A DNA stretch of 64,000 bases from Curtobacterium sp. ZW137 (GTDB lineage Bacteria > Actinomycetota > Actinomycetes > Actinomycetales > Microbacteriaceae). A program made the position numbers and the translations under genes. Location: assembly GCF_003762905.1 (NCBI RefSeq), contig NZ_RJKS01000003.1, positions 124,001 through 188,000 on the forward strand. The letters run 5' to 3'. This document shows positions 8,200-16,583 of this stretch, piece by piece. The notes beneath the pieces are model-generated. The model did no database searches. It saw nothing but the letters and a program-made list of their open reading frames with translations, and had not been told where the DNA came from. Numbering within the stretch: position 1 is the first letter of the stretch; every line of letters starts with the position of its first letter.

Positions 8200-8889
8200 A
8201 CGGGGCAGCACATCCGCACGGACTCGGGGTCGTCGTGGTTCTTCGACGCCGGTCGGATCGCCCTCGACTTCGCGCACACCGGCGGCTTCGCCGACGATCC
8301 CCACGGTGGGCGTCCGCGCGCGCAGCTCGGTGAGCTCCTGATGACCCCGGCAGACCTCGACGAGTGGCTCAGTGACCACACCGAACCGATCGACCTCGGT
8401 GCGACCGCCCGCGAACTGCAGGACGCCCGCGAGCTCCGCGCCGCGATCGGCCGGCTCGCCGTGGCCGCGGCACCGGCGCCCGCGTCGACGGCCGCGGAGC
8501 GCACCGCGGTGGCGGCGGGCCTGCGCGCCGGGACCGGCCGCACGCGCCCCGCGCCCGACGACATCGACACCGTCAACCTGTTCGCCGCCCTGCCGGACGT
8601 GCCCCCGAGCCTCCCGGGTGGCCGTCGTCGGGCCGGAGCGAACCGTGTGCGGCTCGCACAGGCGCTCTCGAGCGTCGCGCGCGACGCGGTCGCCCTCTTC
8701 ACCGAAGTCGGGTTCGACGACGTCGAGGCCGACGGCCGCCCGACCCGGCTCAGCCGGTGCTCCGCGCCGGACTGCGGGCTGGTGTTCTACGACTCGTCCC
8801 GCGGTGGCACGCGCCGGTGGTGCGCGATGCAGCGGTGCGGGAACCGGGCGAAGGTCCGGGCGCACCGCGCCCGCCGCGCGGCCGCCTGA
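8194..8889 (+). CDS. CGNR zinc-finger protein with ABATE domain
   Basis: 231 aa, probably a transcription regulator. Residues 10-150 match the ABATE-type N-terminal ligand domain (WFFDAGRIALDFAHTGG, ELRAAIGRLA). The last 45 residues are the CGNR zinc finger with two CxxxxC pairs and the signature MQRCGNRAKVRAHR. TAGCCT (8182-8187) places the transcription start at the ATG, so the message is probably leaderless. No neighbouring target gene is evident. Confidence 0.88.
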   Translation: MHTGQHIRTDSGSSWFFDAGRIALDFAHTGGFADDPHGGRPRAQLGELLMTPADLDEWLSDHTEPIDLGATARELQDARELRAAIGRLAVAAAPAPASTAAERTAVAAGLRAGTGRTRPAPDDIDTVNLFAALPDVPPSLPGGRRRAGANRVRLAQALSSVARDAVALFTEVGFDDVEADGRPTRLSRCSAPDCGLVFYDSSRGGTRRWCAMQRCGNRAKVRAHRARRAAA

Positions 8890-8976
8890 GCGAAGCGCTA
8901 CCGCCTCACCGGCGCGCTGCCGGCAGGGGCAGCGCCCGCACCCGAGTCCACCGGAGCCGCACCCGCCCGCCCGCGC

Positions 8977-9540
8977 CTAGGACGAACGCCAGGTGATCGT
9001 CGAGTCACCCTCGGGCGCCTCGTCGACCGGCGCCGCACGCATGTAGCTGACGGCGTCGACGGTGCTGCCGGACGGTGCGAGCAGCACCGCGCAGACGTCC
9101 GCGGTCCCGTTCCCGGTGAGCGCCTCGGCGATGGCCTTCCGCTCGAACGGGCACGCATCCTGCAGGACGTCGTTCCGGTCGCTCGCGTCGAGTGACGGCC
9201 CCGCCTGCAGCCGGTCGTCCGCCCGGAGCCCCCAGGCGTCGTTCGTCAGGTCGCCGACGGCGTCGGTGTCGAACGTGCCGCTGACCCGCTGCACGGTGAA
9301 GTGCGCCAGGTACGCGTCGTCGCCCTTCGAGCTCAGCCCGAACTGGTCCATCGCGTCCGAGGTCACCCGTTCGACCTTCGTCGCCTGGATCGCCAGCTGG
9401 CCGTGGAACGCGGAGCCGTTGAGCTTCGTCGTCACCCGGTCGCCCATGTCGTGGCCACCCTGCGCGCACCCGGTGAGCGTCGCGGCGGCGGCGATGGCGA
9501 GCACGCCAGCGCCGATCTGTCGTCGTCTCGTCCCCTGCAT
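8977..9540 (-). CDS. Predicted lipoprotein of unknown function
   Basis: 187 aa. A signal peptide with three arginines and a hydrophobic core ends in the lipobox TLTGC, so Cys25 would be lipidated and the protein anchored outside the membrane. The mature part is soluble and beta-rich with two further cysteines (DACPF and ADVCAV) that could form a disulfide. No family recognised. ATG at 9540 with TACCGT 8 bases upstream points to a leaderless transcript. Divergent from mntH. Confidence 0.75.
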   Translation of the reverse strand: MQGTRRRQIGAGVLAIAAAATLTGCAQGGHDMGDRVTTKLNGSAFHGQLAIQATKVERVTSDAMDQFGLSSKGDDAYLAHFTVQRVSGTFDTDAVGDLTNDAWGLRADDRLQAGPSLDASDRNDVLQDACPFERKAIAEALTGNGTADVCAVLLAPSGSTVDAVSYMRAAPVDEAPEGDSTITWRSS

Positions 9541-9616
9541 GGTCGCCACGGTACGGACCCGGGCGCTTCCGAGCACATCGTCGACACAACCTCGCGTCAG
9601 CCGGGGACAGATCGCA

Positions 9617-9634
9617 CCGAATTCCTGAATTCGG
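9617..9634. promoter_or_regulatory. 18-bp palindrome upstream of mntH
   Basis: CCGAATTCCTGAATTCGG has 8-bp perfect arms around CT and ends 29 bases before the mntH ATG. Its position over the promoter suits a metal-responsive repressor of the MntR/DtxR type, but the sequence does not match a consensus I know. Confidence 0.5.
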
Positions 9635-9663
9635 GACGCCGAATCCTCTGGCATGCTGGTGCC

Positions 9664-10920
9664 ATGACCGACACCGCCACCCCGCGCCTCGCCCCCACCG
9701 GCGATGCTCCGCGGAAGCGCGCGGCGAGCCTGACGCTCCTCGGCCCCGCGTTCGTCGCCGCCATCGCGTACGTCGACCCCGGCAACGTGGCCGCGAACCT
9801 CACCGCCGGGGCGAAGTACGGCTACCTGCTGCTGTGGGTCCTGGTCGCCGCGAACGCCAGCGCCGTGGTGGTCCAGTACCTCTCCGCCAAGCTCGGGATC
9901 GTCACCGGGAAGTCCCTGCCGGAACTGCTCGGCATGCGGATGCGGCGCACACCCCGGCTGCTGTTCTGGGCGCAGGCGGAGGTCGTGGCCGCAGCGACCG
10001 ACATCGCCGAGGTGATCGGCGGCGCGCTCGCCCTGCACCTGCTGTTCGGGCTGCCCCTCGTCGCGGGCGGGCTCATCACGGGCGTGGTGTCGATGGCGAT
10101 CCTCGTGCTGCAGAACCGGCGGGGTGCTCGCACGTTCGAGGTCGTCGTCACCGCGATGCTCGCGATCCTGACGATCGGCTTCTGCGCGGGGCTGCTCTTC
10201 GCGCAGGTCTCCCCCGGCGAGCTCGTGTCGGGCCTGGTGCCGCGCTTCGAGGGCTCCGAGTCGGTGATGCTCGCGGCGTCGATGCTCGGCGCCACGGTGA
10301 TGCCGCACGCGGTCTACCTGCACTCGGCGCTCGCACGGGACCGGCACGGAGACACCCCGGCCGGACCGGATCGGCGCCGGGTGCTCGTGATGACGCGGTG
10401 GGACGTGGCGCTCGCGCTCATCGTGGCCGGCGGGGTGAACGTCTGCATGCTCGTGCTCGCGGCGGCGACGCTGCCCGGTGTGCCGGGGACGGACTCCATC
10501 CCGGGAGCGCAGGCGGCGATCGCGACGCACGTCGGGCCGGTGGTGGGCGTGCTGTTCGCCGTCGGGCTGCTGGCGTCCGGACTGGCCTCCACGTCGGTGG
10601 GCTGCATGGCCGGCGCGGAGATCATGCACGGCCTGCTGCACGTGCGGGTGCCGCTGCTCGTGCGGCGCATCGTGACGCTCGTGCCGGCGATCGTGCTGCT
10701 CGCGCTGGACGCGGACGCCACGATGCTGCTCGTCGTGAGCCAGGTGGTGCTGAGCTTCGGGATCGCCTTCGCGATCATCCCGCTCGTGACCTACACGTCG
10801 CGGCGGAGCGTGATGGGCGCGGACGTCAACGCACTCGGGACCCGGGTGGTGGCGTGGGTGATCGCGACGGTCATCGTCGCGCTGAACGTCGCGCTGGTCG
10901 TGCTGACGCTCACGACCTGA
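9664..10920 (+). CDS. mntH: NRAMP-family divalent metal transporter
   Basis: Proton-coupled manganese/iron importer in the cytoplasmic membrane, 418 aa, about 11 helices, the usual family size. Helix 1 has the metal-binding DPGN motif (AYVDPGNVAAN) and helix 6 the MPH motif (GATVMPHAVYLHS). ATG at 9664 is chosen because the conserved text starts soon after; there is no Shine-Dalgarno, and CATGCT seven bases upstream could serve as a -10 box. The upstream palindrome suggests metal control. A family A palindrome follows the gene. Confidence 0.95.
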   Translation: MTDTATPRLAPTGDAPRKRAASLTLLGPAFVAAIAYVDPGNVAANLTAGAKYGYLLLWVLVAANASAVVVQYLSAKLGIVTGKSLPELLGMRMRRTPRLLFWAQAEVVAAATDIAEVIGGALALHLLFGLPLVAGGLITGVVSMAILVLQNRRGARTFEVVVTAMLAILTIGFCAGLLFAQVSPGELVSGLVPRFEGSESVMLAASMLGATVMPHAVYLHSALARDRHGDTPAGPDRRRVLVMTRWDVALALIVAGGVNVCMLVLAAATLPGVPGTDSIPGAQAAIATHVGPVVGVLFAVGLLASGLASTSVGCMAGAEIMHGLLHVRVPLLVRRIVTLVPAIVLLALDADATMLLVVSQVVLSFGIAFAIIPLVTYTSRRSVMGADVNALGTRVVAWVIATVIVALNVALVVLTLTT

Positions 10921-10994
10921 GCGTCAGCACGCACCGCGCGCTCGCACGCCCCGCGGCGCGCGCGCAGGTCCCCTCGGCGCGTGCGATGCGATTC

Positions 10995-11066
10995 GGCGTC
11001 GCACAACCGAATCCGGCTCGCACCACGGGAATCCGCGGTTCGAGCCGGTCATGGTTGTGCGACGCC
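10995..11066. repeat. Family A palindromic element, copy A1
   Basis: Imperfect palindrome between convergent genes (mntH and the DUF427 gene). The outer arm GGCGTCGCACAACC (10995-11008) pairs perfectly with 11053-11066. The middle CCGGCTCG (11013-11020) pairs with 11041-11048, and the core ACCACGG pairs with one mismatch. It is the most diverged copy at the core but has the longest outer arm. Confidence 0.85.
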
Positions 11067-11081
11067 GGCAGGAACCGCACG

Positions 11082-11116
11082 ACGTCACGAACGTCACGAA
11101 CGCCACGACGCCACGA
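11082..11116. repeat. Degenerate 9-bp tandem repeat beside A1
   Basis: About four units of ACGYCACGA start 15 bp after palindrome A1; units at 11082, 11091 and 11100 are clear, and the fourth is one base short. Non-coding, in the gap between convergent genes. Confidence 0.65.
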
Positions 11117-11151
11117 ACGCGCGACGTCACGTGTGGGCGCGAGCGCACCGG

Positions 11152-11454
11152 CTACTCGACGACGCGGACGCCCTTCCAGAACGCGACGTAGCCGCTGTAG
11201 TCCTTGCCGACACGGTCGAACGACGACGGGATCGGCGTGGGGTACGACCACGCGGCATCGGTGAGCGTCTGCCCGTCCGCGGTCACCGTGAAGTACTGGG
11301 TGTCGCCCTTCCACGGGCAGTGGTACTGCGTGTCGGTCTCGGTGAAGTACTCGGTGTTCACGCTCGACGGCGGGAAGTACCAGTTGCCCTCGATCTTGAT
11401 GAGGTCGTCCTCGGATGCCTCTGCGATGACGGTGTCGCCAGCGACTGCCTTCAT
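11152..11454 (-). CDS. DUF427 family protein
   Basis: 100 aa, small single-domain soluble protein. The sequence has the family pattern: GDTVIAEA near the start, IEGNWYFPPSSV, TQYHCPWKGDTQYF in the centre and YVAFWKGVRV at the end. The family is widespread in actinobacteria and its biochemical role is unknown. ATG at 11454 with AAGGAG upstream. It may be cotranscribed with the ComB-like gene 46 bp upstream. Confidence 0.9.
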   Translation of the reverse strand: MKAVAGDTVIAEASEDDLIKIEGNWYFPPSSVNTEYFTETDTQYHCPWKGDTQYFTVTADGQTLTDAAWSYPTPIPSSFDRVGKDYSGYVAFWKGVRVVE

Positions 11455-11500
11455 GGTGCGCTCCTTCGTTGGTGGGCGGTCTGCCCTGCCGGTCGGAACG

Positions 11501-12109
11501 CTACGCGCGGGCGCTGTGTTCCCCGGGCCGGATCGTGACGAGCTCCGGCCCCACGGCGAGCGCCGCGTTGGCGCGCTCCGGGCCGAGCTCCCGTGCTGCC
11601 TCGGACGCGGTGACGAGGTGCTTCACGGCACGCCGGAGCCCGGTGTAGGCGGCGCAGGCGGCAGCTGCCTCGGGCGAGGAGTGGTCGATCCCGACGGCGG
11701 ACAGCGCGTCGATGACGGCGCCGGCACCGAGCAGGTCCTCGACCGCGAAGTCGGGTGCGTCCGGCACGTCGGCGGACTCGCCTGCGGCTTCGGCCACGTC
11801 CTCGCCAGAGTGCGCGTGGTGCGTCCCGGCAGCGATGACCGCGACGACGCACCGGTCGCCACGATCGGCCTGGAGGCTCGTCACCCGTTCCGCGACCGCC
11901 GCCGCGTTGGCGAGGTGGCCCGCCACCACCTCCGCGCCCGCGGGGAGTTGCCGGGCGACGGCGCGGTGGTCGGCGGCGTGGTCGCCTCCGGCACCCGCGG
12001 GCAGCACGTCGACCCAGACGACGAGGTGCGCTCCGATCGCGACGCGGTGGGCTCCGGCGACGCCCCATCCGAAGCGGACCTGGTACTGCTGCTGGCCTCG
12101 TTCACGCAC
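11501..12109 (-). CDS. 2-phosphosulfolactate phosphatase (ComB)-like protein
   Basis: 202 aa. It resembles the ComB family: YQVRFGWGVAGAHRVAIGAHLVVWVDVLP near the start, an EVVAGHLANAAAVAE stretch, VAVIAAGTHH in the middle and a helical C-terminus. In methanogens the enzyme makes sulfolactate for coenzyme M; actinobacteria lack that pathway, so here the substrate is unknown. GTG at 12109 is chosen because TATCGT (12116-12121) lies 7 bases upstream, fitting a leaderless message. Likely operon with DUF427. Confidence 0.7.
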   Translation of the reverse strand: MRERGQQQYQVRFGWGVAGAHRVAIGAHLVVWVDVLPAGAGGDHAADHRAVARQLPAGAEVVAGHLANAAAVAERVTSLQADRGDRCVVAVIAAGTHHAHSGEDVAEAAGESADVPDAPDFAVEDLLGAGAVIDALSAVGIDHSSPEAAAACAAYTGLRRAVKHLVTASEAARELGPERANAALAVGPELVTIRPGEHSARA

Positions 12110-12204
12110 TCCGTCACGATAACCGCTGTGGAGGACCTGTCCCTTTCCACAGGGGGCCCGCTGACCGCCGATCGGCACTCGGACCGCCAGTACGATCGAC
12201 TCCC

Positions 12205-12837
12205 ATGGAGATCGCCCCCGCACCGACCCTGACCGGTGACCGCGTCACGCTCGAGCCCCTCGGCCACGAGCACGCGGACGACCTCCGGGTGGCGGTCGCG
12301 GACGGCGATCTGTGGCGCACCTGGTACTCCTCGATCCCGGCACCGGCGCAGGTCGACGCCGAGATCGACCGCCGTCTCGCGGAACAGGAAGCGGGCCGGA
12401 TGGTGCCCTTCGCGGTGCGTGACCGGCCGACCGGGCGCGTGGTCGGCTCGACGACGTTCATGGCCATCGACACCGGGAACCGCCGGGTCGAGATCGGATC
12501 GACCTTCCTCGCGAAGTCGGCGCAGCGCTCCGGCATCAACACCGAGTCGAAGCTGCTGATGCTCTCGCAGGCGTTCGACGTCTGGCAGTGCATCGCGGTG
12601 GAGTTCCGGACGCACTGGCACAACCAGCAGTCGCGCGCGGCGATCGCCGGCCTCGGGGCGAAGCAGGACGGTGTCCTGCGGAGCCACCAGATCGGCCGGG
12701 ACGGCACCCTCCGCGACACCGTGGTCTTCTCGATCACGGCGGCGGAGTGGCCGACGGTCCGGCTCTCCCTGGCCGAGCGGCTCCGACGTCACGACCGCGC
12801 CGAGGGCTCCCGCCGCCGTTCCGCCCGGCACGCCTGA
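12205..12837 (+). CDS. GNAT-family N-acetyltransferase, RimJ-like
   Basis: 210 aa. Begins with LTGDRVTLEPLGHEHADDL, typical of the RimJ/RimL-type acetyltransferases, and has STFLAKSAQRSGINTESK where the family usually carries its acetyl-CoA loop, here not the standard glycine-rich form, and HWHNQQSRAAIAGLGAKQDG, a signature of this subgroup. Such enzymes acetylate protein N-termini or small amines. ATG at 12205 with TACGAT nine bases before it. The C-terminal tail is arginine-rich. It is convergent with carbonic anhydrase, 37 bp away. Confidence 0.85.
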   Translation: MEIAPAPTLTGDRVTLEPLGHEHADDLRVAVADGDLWRTWYSSIPAPAQVDAEIDRRLAEQEAGRMVPFAVRDRPTGRVVGSTTFMAIDTGNRRVEIGSTFLAKSAQRSGINTESKLLMLSQAFDVWQCIAVEFRTHWHNQQSRAAIAGLGAKQDGVLRSHQIGRDGTLRDTVVFSITAAEWPTVRLSLAERLRRHDRAEGSRRRSARHA

Positions 12838-12874
12838 CACCGGCACGCCTGACCCCGACACGCCTGATCCCTCG

Positions 12875-13657
12875 TCAGCGCAGTTCGTGTTCGACCGTCC
12901 GGTCGCCGAGCGGCTGCACGGGGCGGGCGTTCTCGACGTGCGCGGCCTCGAGGTCAGCGAGCTGGTCGGCACCGAGCTCGACCGTGTCCTCGAGCACGAT
13001 CCACTGCACGCCCTCGGTGCAGGGCGGCGTCGTGAGGGACCCGGAGTAGGCGTGGTGGGAGCGCCCCTCGGGCAGCATCGCCCCGATGTCGACGGTGCTC
13101 GCGCGGCCGGCGCCGGCGGTCGCTCCGGCGACGTAGCTGTCGTACGCCGCGTTGTGCGCACCCTGCTCGGCGAGGACACCCACCACCGTCAGGGCACCCT
13201 TCCCGTCGGCGTGCACGAAGTGGAACTCGGCGTCAGCGGCCTCCCCCCGGACGGTGTGCTCGGACCCGGCGTGGAAGTGCATCTGCACGAGGTGCAGGTC
13301 CTCGCCGCCGATCCGCGTCGTCGCGCCGTCGTCCGCCGTGAACTGCACGGTGTGGCCGTTGTCCGCGGTGAGGCCCTTCGCGGGCGCGCCGGCGACGAGG
13401 TCGAGCGGGGCACCCTTCGTCGGCGCCGGCAGGTCCACGGGCGACTGCTCGGTGCCGGTGGAGCACACGTCGTACTCGTCGGACAGCGCGCCCCAGTGTT
13501 CGGGTGACCCGGCACCGTCGTAGGACCATGCGGTCCCGGCGTCACCATCGTGCGCCGCATCCGCGGTGGGCGTGCCAGCGCACCCGGCGAGGACGAGCAG
13601 CACGGCGGGTGCTGCGAGGAGGGGGAATCGGCGGACGCTCAGGCTCGAAGGGGTCAT
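12875..13657 (-). CDS. Alpha-type carbonic anhydrase, lipoprotein
   Basis: 260 aa. Converts CO2 and water to bicarbonate at the cell surface. Signal peptide with lipobox LAGC (Cys26) implies membrane anchoring. The alpha-class zinc ligands are visible as HFH (H127, H129) and H145 in AEFHFVHAD, with GSEHTV and SLTTPPCTEGVQWIV also typical. Two cysteines, in DVCST and PPCTE, match the conserved disulfide. ATG at 13657 is preferred because it begins the signal peptide. Divergent from the SRPBCC-like gene. Confidence 0.93.
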   Translation of the reverse strand: MTPSSLSVRRFPLLAAPAVLLVLAGCAGTPTADAAHDGDAGTAWSYDGAGSPEHWGALSDEYDVCSTGTEQSPVDLPAPTKGAPLDLVAGAPAKGLTADNGHTVQFTADDGATTRIGGEDLHLVQMHFHAGSEHTVRGEAADAEFHFVHADGKGALTVVGVLAEQGAHNAAYDSYVAGATAGAGRASTVDIGAMLPEGRSHHAYSGSLTTPPCTEGVQWIVLEDTVELGADQLADLEAAHVENARPVQPLGDRTVEHELR

Positions 13658-13691
13658 GCTGTGCAGCGTCGCAGGCTTGATATGTGAAATA

Positions 13692-13710
13692 CCTGCGGTC
13701 GAACCGCAGG
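13692..13710. promoter_or_regulatory. 8-bp inverted repeat between divergent genes
   Basis: CCTGCGGT and ACCGCAGG around CGA, a perfect dyad in the 73-bp gap between the carbonic anhydrase and SRPBCC-like genes. It lies just upstream of TAGCGT (13718-13723), the likely -10 box of the plus-strand gene. Possible shared operator. Confidence 0.45.
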
Positions 13711-13730
13711 CGAGGGGTAGCGTCCGCCGC

Positions 13731-14207
13731 ATGCACGTCGGTCTCCGTCTCGTCCTCGATGCCCCGGTGGACGCCGTCCGCGACGCCCTGATGGCTCCGG
13801 CGGTGATGGTCGGGGTGACGAAGCCGTTCCTGGTGTACCGGTCGCTCGACCCGTCGGGCTTCCCCGACCGCTGGACGCCGGGCGAGCCGCACCCGATCGC
13901 GGCGAGCGCCTTCGGCGTGGTCCCGAGCGGGGCCAGTCACGTGGACATCGACCGCTACGAGGTGGACGGCGTCCCCGTGCAGCGCGACAACGGCGGCGGC
14001 ACGAGCGGCCTCTTCGCCCGGATGGCGATGCGGCACCGGATGGCGGCGACGGAGCTCCCGGACGGCAGGACGCTGCTCGTCGACCGGCTCGACTACCGGA
14101 TGACACCCGCGGTCCTCGGCGTCGCGCTCTGGCCGGGCATGTGGGTGATCTGGCAGTGGCGGGCGCTCCGGATGCGGCAGCAGTCGCCCACCTGGCCCCC
14201 GGCCTGA
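13731..14207 (+). CDS. SRPBCC-like small protein
   Basis: 158 aa. The start LRLVLDAPVDAVRDALMAPAVM resembles the first strand and helix of START/polyketide-cyclase-like ligand-binding folds; the rest is beta-rich with an acidic central strand and a final helix near WVIWQWRALRMRQQ. Role unknown. ATG at 13731, eight bases after TAGCGT, suggests a leaderless transcript. Confidence 0.65.
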   Translation: MHVGLRLVLDAPVDAVRDALMAPAVMVGVTKPFLVYRSLDPSGFPDRWTPGEPHPIAASAFGVVPSGASHVDIDRYEVDGVPVQRDNGGGTSGLFARMAMRHRMAATELPDGRTLLVDRLDYRMTPAVLGVALWPGMWVIWQWRALRMRQQSPTWPPA

Positions 14208-14288
14208 CGGGGTGCGCCGGGCGGGACACGCACGATCGGGGCGAGATGAGCCTCCCGTCCGCCGCGCAGCGGGCGTAGCCTCGACCAC

Positions 14289-14936
14289 GTGAGCCAGACG
14301 CGCCCCGAGGAGCCGACGACCGACGACCGTGTGCACCGCACGCTGGCGACCGTGGACTGGCGTCGGATGACGTTCGACCTCTACCGCCGTGTCCGGGCCA
14401 CCCCCGACCCGGAGACCGCGCACGCGATGTGGCGCGAGACCCGCGACGCGATGTTCGCCGAGCACCCGGCCAGCCCCCTCCTCGACGAGGACGCCGTGGA
14501 CTTCGAGGAGCTCCCGGTGCCCGCGTACGACCCGGACTGGCGCTTCCGTGCCCGCATCGAACCCGCCGAGGAACAGGTGCTCGACGTCGAGACCGGCACC
14601 GACGGCATCGTGCACTTCGACCGGCTCGGGGTCGTCAGCCTGCCGGGCATCGGCACCCTCGACGTGTGGTCGCACGGCGGCTACGCGGGCGGCGTGTTCG
14701 TCCCGGTGAAGGACGCCAGCGCCGGGAAGGCCCGCGGGACCTACGGCGGCGGTCGCTACCTGCTCGACACGATCAAGGGCGCGGACCTCGGCGGTGACGA
14801 CGGGGAGATCGTGCTCGACTTCAACTTCGCGTACAACCCCTCGTGCGCGTACGACCCGGCGTGGGCGTGCCCGCTCGCGCCTCCGGGCAACACCGTGCCG
14901 GTGGCGATCCCCGTCGGCGAGCAGTACGACTTCTAG
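14289..14936 (+). CDS. DUF1684 family protein
   Basis: 215 aa, soluble. It has the family pattern: TFDLYRRVRATPDPETAHAMWR, then FAEHPASPL, the central PAYDPDWRF, and a conserved acidic/aromatic end LDFNFAYNPSCAYDPAWACPLAPPGN. Many DUF1684 proteins are found in actinobacteria; the function is unknown. GTG at 14289 with TAGCCT (14276-14281) eight bases upstream, so probably leaderless. A GntR regulator follows only 10 bp downstream in the same direction, likely an operon. Confidence 0.87.
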   Translation: MSQTRPEEPTTDDRVHRTLATVDWRRMTFDLYRRVRATPDPETAHAMWRETRDAMFAEHPASPLLDEDAVDFEELPVPAYDPDWRFRARIEPAEEQVLDVETGTDGIVHFDRLGVVSLPGIGTLDVWSHGGYAGGVFVPVKDASAGKARGTYGGGRYLLDTIKGADLGGDDGEIVLDFNFAYNPSCAYDPAWACPLAPPGNTVPVAIPVGEQYDF

Positions 14937-14946
14937 GGCGGACACG

Positions 14947-15333
14947 ATGTCTTCCAAGACCGGCACCGGGACGACGACCGGACTCGTGGCGATCGACGCC
15001 GGTGGACGGATCCCGCCCTTCGAACAGGTGCGCTCGCAGATCGCGGCGCAGATCACGGCGGGCTACCTGGTCGACGGGCAGCGGCTGCCGAGCGTGCGCT
15101 CGCTCGCCGAGGAACTGGGACTCGCTGCCGGGACGGTCGCGAAGGCGTACACGGTGCTCGAGGAGACCGGGCTGGTGCACACCGCTCGTGGTGCCGGCAC
15201 CCGTGTCGTGCGACCCGCGGCGGTGCCGGACGCCGTGGCCGACGCGGTCCGCTCCCTCATCGCCGAGGCGAAGGCGGCCGGGCTGTCCCCGGACCAGACC
15301 GCGACGGCCCTGCGGGACGCCTGGCCCGCGTAG
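14947..15333 (+). CDS. GntR/YtrA-type transcription regulator
   Basis: 128 aa. A winged helix fills residues 22-90 (PPFEQVRSQIAAQITAGYL, RLPSVRSLAEELGLAAGTVAKAYTVLEE, GLVHTARGAGTRV), followed by a short helical dimerisation tail. The size and lack of an effector domain place it in the YtrA subgroup, which often controls transporters. Its target here is unclear; it directly follows the DUF1684 gene. Confidence 0.9.
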   Translation: MSSKTGTGTTTGLVAIDAGGRIPPFEQVRSQIAAQITAGYLVDGQRLPSVRSLAEELGLAAGTVAKAYTVLEETGLVHTARGAGTRVVRPAAVPDAVADAVRSLIAEAKAAGLSPDQTATALRDAWPA

Positions 15334-15368
15334 CGGACCGGGCCGTCGCCGCGTCGCGGAGCGGTCCG
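15334..15368. terminator. Possible stem-loop between convergent genes
   Basis: CGGACCG (15334-15340) pairs with CGGTCCG (15362-15368) in the 43-bp gap between the GntR and GH114-like genes. It has no T-run, so factor-independent termination is doubtful. Confidence 0.35.
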
Positions 15369-15376
15369 GCGCCGTC

Positions 15377-16243
15377 TCAGCAGTGCTCGAAGACGTACGC
15401 CTCGCTCCCGCGGGCGACCAGGTCGCGGTCGCGCAGGATCGTCATCGCCGGTCGGCTGTCCGAGGCGCAGACATCGGACCACGAACCGTCGGAGTCGTCG
15501 GAGTACTCGACGTCGATCACCCGCTGCCCGTAGGCCTTCGTGTACGCACCGCACTCGTCGTACGTCATGCACTCCTCGGCCACGACGAAGTCGAAGCCGG
15601 TGTCGCGCTTGCCCGCCGATCCGAGCTGCGGGGTGTTCTTCTGCCCGGCCGCGAGCCCGTGCTCGTGCGCGACGTCCACCAGGGACTTCGCCAGCGCCAG
15701 GTTGCCCGCTCGCGTCAGCGCCCCGTGCGAGCGCGTCCACGAGTCCAGGTTGTCGAACTCGACCGCGTCGAACCCGCGGTCGCCGCACCGGGCGATCGAC
15801 CGCGTCAGGACGTGCACGATCGAGGCCCGTGCGCTCGCGCTCGACGTGTCGAGGAGCATCTCGTCCGGCCAGCCCGGGTCCGACACGGGCTTCCCGTTGT
15901 CGTTCCGGAGGATCGCGTCCGGGTACCGCTCCTTCCACATGGCCGCGTCCTCGGGCTGTGTCTGGAACCCGTTGACGTAGCAGATCGAGTACCTGCCCGA
16001 GGCCGGGTGGGCGGTGCTGTCGCGCTCGACGATCGTCACGCCGTCCGCGGGTCGGTACGCGCCGCCGAGCTGGTAGTCGGGGATGCCCGAGGTCGGCAGG
16101 TTCGTGTAGCCGTGGCCGACGTCGCCGTCGGCGTCGCTCCCGGCATCGCTGCCCACGCCGCTGCCGGCGCCCGCTGCGCATCCGGACAGCAGCAGGGCGC
16201 CCACGACGAGCACGGAACCGAGGACGAGGGACCGAGCACGCAT
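15377..16243 (-). CDS. GH114-like lipoprotein (endo-alpha-1,4-polygalactosaminidase family)
   Basis: 288 aa, lipobox LLSGC (Cys22), then a short Gly/Ser/Asp-rich linker. The body matches the GH114/TM1410-like barrel: IPDYQLGG, a YINGFQT-like strand (ICYVNGFQTQPED), GFDAVEFDNLDSW with the expected acidic active-site residues, LAAGQKNTPQLG and FVVAEECMTYDEC. Members hydrolyse galactosaminogalactan-type polysaccharides or are uncharacterised. ATG at 16243 begins the signal peptide. It is divergent from the helicase. Confidence 0.85.
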   Translation of the reverse strand: MRARSLVLGSVLVVGALLLSGCAAGAGSGVGSDAGSDADGDVGHGYTNLPTSGIPDYQLGGAYRPADGVTIVERDSTAHPASGRYSICYVNGFQTQPEDAAMWKERYPDAILRNDNGKPVSDPGWPDEMLLDTSSASARASIVHVLTRSIARCGDRGFDAVEFDNLDSWTRSHGALTRAGNLALAKSLVDVAHEHGLAAGQKNTPQLGSAGKRDTGFDFVVAEECMTYDECGAYTKAYGQRVIDVEYSDDSDGSWSDVCASDSRPAMTILRDRDLVARGSEAYVFEHC

Positions 16244-16583
16244 GCCCGTGATCCTCGCACGGAGTCGGCGCCCTTCCCCGTGGAGGGGTCCAACCGCTAT
16301 GCTGGACGTACTCGAGGCGCCGATCGCCTCGTGCGTCGTACGGACGCCCCCGAAACCTCCCGGTCGATTTCGACCGATGCGTATCGCGCACCACCCTCCC
16401 CCCGGAACCCGTCCGGGTCGGGGAACCGGTGCCAGGCTCTCTGCTGCGGCGACAGTGCCCGCACCGCCGTGCCTGCTCCCGAGCAGGCTCGCCCGCTCCC
16501 AGGAGCGGACACCGGCCGCGGACATGCTCCCGCCCGCGCGCTGATCCGAGCGCGCACCACGGCCGGCAACGGCCCGAAAGGTC
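16244..16583 (+). promoter_or_regulatory. Long leader of the DEAD-box helicase gene
   Basis: No gene. TATGCT (16298-16303) is a likely -10 box, giving an untranslated leader of about 275 nt. Soon after the start is a stem-loop CGAGGCG/CGCCTCG (16313-16319 with 16325-16331). Long structured leaders are common for cold-induced RNA helicase genes, so temperature or autoregulation through RNA structure is plausible but not shown. Confidence 0.5.

Noticed and set aside
16299-16544. Possible short upstream gene in the helicase leader
   Set aside because: Its ATG lies inside the -10 box, there is no ribosome site, and it is rich in Pro and Arg without a family match.
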